DNA from: Verrucomicrobiales bacterium
GTDB taxonomy: Bacteria > Verrucomicrobiota > Verrucomicrobiia > Verrucomicrobiales > V1-33
Direction of reading: 5' to 3'
Assembly: GCA_018003315.1 (NCBI GenBank)
Contig: JAGNEJ010000055.1
Location: 1 to 33,371, forward strand
DNA: 33,371 nucleotides
Made by a program: the position numbers and the translations under genes. Every line of letters starts with the position of its first letter. The stretch's first letter is position 1. Below, one piece after another: positions 31,567-33,371 of the stretch. The notes under the pieces are model-generated. The model searched no databases. It saw only the letters and a program-made list of their open reading frames with translations, and was not told the origin of the DNA.

Positions 31567-33120
31567 CTACGAAACCCCCAGCAAGGCACGGGCCTCCGCC
31601 TGTCCCGCGGCGGGCTTGCCATGCTCGCTGGCCGTGACCCTGGCCAGCGCCGCCAAATGACGCCAGCGAAATGCCGCGCGGGTGGAGGCGAATTCCTCCC
31701 GCACGGTGCGGTAGAATTTTTCAGCGTGCAGCGCCCCGTCCTCGCTGACTGCGAAGCGCAGGAGCAGGTCGAAAACCGGCTTTTCGGGATGCCCCAGCAA
31801 TCCCCACCGGTGCACCAGCGCACAGGCCCGGGCCTGGAGATTTCCCCTGACTGCCTCCTCCAGAGCACCTAGCATTTGCGCGGGTTCGGCAGGTTTTGCC
31901 TCGTCCAGGTGACGCGGCAGCGGCAGCGGATCCCACTTCGCGAAATCGCCCCCGCGGTTGGTGCGGTCCTCGGCTGCCTGCCAGGCACCCAACACGAGGC
32001 AGGCAGCTGCATTTCTGCCGGTGCTCACGCGGGCCAGGTTGCGCCAGGCATTCGCCGAGTCGCTCGCATGCACCCCGATGGAGTCGCCATGCACGCTGCC
32101 CACGGGCTTGCCAGCCACCTCATCCGAGGGGCGACGTCCGTGGTCGCGCAGCAGCAGTTGGTTCGCGGCCAGTGAAACGGCCTCGCCCACGGCCGCGGGG
32201 TCCATGCCTTCCCCCAGCGCCGCCGCAGCCGCGGTGGCGGCCTGCTCCGGAGTGCCGCCGAAAATGGCGCGGCTGAGTTCCTCCACAAAGGCGTCATCTG
32301 CCTTGCGGGTGGAAGCGCGCGGAAGTTTGTATTCGTCCAGGAGCTTGGCAAGCAGCAGTGCGGGCTTCTCCCAGTCCGGGCTCCGCCAGCTCTCCGCCCT
32401 CACACAATAGCGCAGGCTCTGCCGCAGCAGGGTGTCCGCATGTTCCCTTCCCACCACGGGCAGCAAATCCCAGGCCCGATAGGGCAGCACCGTGCGGTGC
32501 ACCTCCTGGTCCTGACAAACGGTGGGCAGCAGCGCAGCCAGCATGTCCTCCGCGGTCGGCTGCGCAGCGAGAATCCGTTCCGCCTCCGCCGTATTCTTCT
32601 GTCGCACCTGGGCCAGCAGCGCGGCGGCGGGATCGCCACTATTGGCGCCAGCCTGGACCCGTTGGGACATCGCCTCGGCTTTTCGTCCGCCCTTTTCCTG
32701 AATCCGATTCGTATTGCGGTAGAGCACTTTGAACACTGGCAGCGCCGCACGGTCCTGCGGAGAATCCTCCGCCATCGCCAGAGCCGGCCCCAGCGCCATG
32801 ATCGTGTGGAACCCCACATAGTCCTCGCCGCCGAAGGTCCGCGCATTCGCCAGCGCCCCGGCGGCAACCAGCTTTTTCAAGCCAATCCCCTCCCCCAACT
32901 TCTTCATCAGAGCGGGCTGCAAACTGCCCACGGGAGTGTCCTGTAAAAATGCCACCAGCGGCTCGATCTCGCCAAAGCGCAGGGCCTGCGAATCCGTCTC
33001 CGCAGCCAAACCAGACGGAGCCAGCCCCAGTTCCACGGCCACGGCAGGACTGAGCGTGGCTGCCAGCACCCCCTTTCCCACCTGACTTAAAAATTCGCGG
33101 CGACTGGAAAATGCGTTCAT
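31567..33120 (-). CDS. Tat-exported protein of unknown function
   Basis: A 517-residue protein whose N-terminus 'MNAFSSRREFLSQVGKGVLA' carries a twin-arginine signal (RR at residues 7-8, SRREFL), followed by a hydrophobic stretch and a cleavage region near 'LAAETD'. It would be folded in the cytoplasm and exported. The mature protein is alpha-helical and Ala-rich, with 'DYVGFHTIMALGPAL' and 'LPYRAWDLLPVVG' as notable segments. I recognise a type frequent in Planctomycetes and Verrucomicrobia, but no enzyme motif. ATG 33120 is chosen because GGGAGG lies six bases upstream; a longer frame to 33270 lacks support. A candidate extended -10 promoter is 30 nt upstream. Confidence 0.75.
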   Translation of the reverse strand: MNAFSSRREFLSQVGKGVLAATLSPAVAVELGLAPSGLAAETDSQALRFGEIEPLVAFLQDTPVGSLQPALMKKLGEGIGLKKLVAAGALANARTFGGEDYVGFHTIMALGPALAMAEDSPQDRAALPVFKVLYRNTNRIQEKGGRKAEAMSQRVQAGANSGDPAAALLAQVRQKNTAEAERILAAQPTAEDMLAALLPTVCQDQEVHRTVLPYRAWDLLPVVGREHADTLLRQSLRYCVRAESWRSPDWEKPALLLAKLLDEYKLPRASTRKADDAFVEELSRAIFGGTPEQAATAAAAALGEGMDPAAVGEAVSLAANQLLLRDHGRRPSDEVAGKPVGSVHGDSIGVHASDSANAWRNLARVSTGRNAAACLVLGAWQAAEDRTNRGGDFAKWDPLPLPRHLDEAKPAEPAQMLGALEEAVRGNLQARACALVHRWGLLGHPEKPVFDLLLRFAVSEDGALHAEKFYRTVREEFASTRAAFRWRHLAALARVTASEHGKPAAGQAEARALLGVS

Positions 33121-33148
33121 GGAACCTCCCGGGTTAGTTTGCCAAGGC

Positions 33149-33178
33149 AGTATGCCACACCTCCGCTTTCCGGCACAA
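33149..33178 (-). promoter_or_regulatory. Candidate extended -10 promoter for the Tat-exported protein
   Basis: On the - strand TTGTGC (33178-33173), an 18-nt spacer ending in TGG, and CATACT (33154-33149). The TGN before the -10 supports an extended -10 promoter. The putative insertion sequence end at about 33203 is only some 25 nt further upstream. Confidence 0.35.
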
Positions 33179-33202
33179 GCACGATTTTGCCCCTTCAAAA
33201 AA

Positions 33203-33371
33203 GGTTCTTCGGGAAGTGGTGGGGAGTATTTTCTGGCCAAACTTAAGGCGTCTGGTAAGTCGTGAGGCATGAACGCATTAACGATCGAAGATTTTTACAG
33301 TCAGTCCATTGGGGTCAAGGCGCCGTGGAAAGTGGTCGGGGTGGCGATCCACGCGGAGTTGAAGGAAGTTC
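33203..33371 (+). mobile_element. Left end of a probable ISL3-family insertion sequence (partial)
   Basis: The element probably begins near 33203 with GGTTCTTCGGGAAGTGGTGG, which resembles the terminal inverted repeats of ISL3-type elements, and carries a transposase-like gene from 33269. The right end, matching inverted repeat and 8-bp target duplication are outside the window, so the boundary is inferred. Confidence 0.45.
33269..33371 (+). CDS. N-terminus of a probable ISL3-type transposase (partial)
   Basis: The frame starts at ATG 33269, preceded by a short GAGG-like stretch, and runs off the right edge after 34 codons. The visible protein contains 'FYSQSIGVKAPWKVVGVAIH'. The pattern 'lLGLxxPWxVxxVxLd' is the characteristic opening of ISL3-family transposases, in which a beta strand and the first zinc-ribbon cysteines follow. 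Those cysteines are not reached. Only the N-terminus can be judged, so the assignment is moderate. It is transcribed away from the Tat-protein gene. Confidence 0.55.
   Translation, partial: MNALTIEDFYSQSIGVKAPWKVVGVAIHAELKEV

Noticed and set aside
33121-33270. N-terminal extension of the Tat-exported protein
   Set aside because: It would add about 50 residues before the twin-arginine signal and cross the promoter-like region; ATG 33120 has a good ribosome binding site.

Overview
The window looks like a chromosomal segment of a GC-rich member of the Verrucomicrobiota. This is an inference. It rests on the very large secreted protein with cadherin-like, lamin-tail and CotH modules that ends in a 'DPDRDGVPNLLEYATGHNPL'-type region, on several small lipoproteins with an (F/L)xSC lipobox, on a Tat-exported protein of unknown function of a kind common in Planctomycetes/Verrucomicrobia, and on weak or absent Shine-Dalgarno sites before many genes. 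No rRNA, tRNA or CRISPR array was seen.

Layout. Positions 1-923 (+) hold the end of an acyltransferase-like gene and a sphingomyelin-synthase-like PAP2 membrane enzyme. Positions 939-3897 (-) form a compact housekeeping operon read tmk, holB, a degenerate receiver protein, trpF. Positions 4019-5058 (+) hold a small membrane protein and a lipoprotein. Positions 5107-6309 (-) hold a Gfo/Idh/MocA oxidoreductase. Positions 6454-13479 (+) hold a two-gene module: a SIR2-like/TIR protein followed 9 nt later by a 1889-residue nSTAND1 ATPase with a membrane helix, WD40 repeats and a helical C-terminus. Positions 13532-14197 (-) hold a proline-rich zinc-ribbon protein.

The second half carries fabH, an ABC exporter, a LprI-like periplasmic protein, a tiny lipoprotein and a double-VWA membrane protein on the + strand (14474-20865). 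On the - strand follow the 2689-residue secreted CotH/cadherin/lamin-tail protein (20906-28975), an orphan Opp/Dpp-type ATPase, an MFS transporter and a Tat-exported protein (29152-33120). The right edge enters what appears to be an ISL3-type insertion sequence (from about 33203).

The most interesting locus is the SIR2-TIR plus nSTAND1-TM-WD40 pair. Its architecture fits an NTP-dependent conflict (anti-phage or self/non-self) system. The STAND protein would be the sensor/switch at the membrane, and the TIR domain, which keeps its candidate catalytic glutamate, would be the NAD-consuming effector. The SIR2-like half appears to have lost its active-site histidine and may only bind nucleotide. 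All functional statements are inferred from motifs read by eye; no database search was possible.
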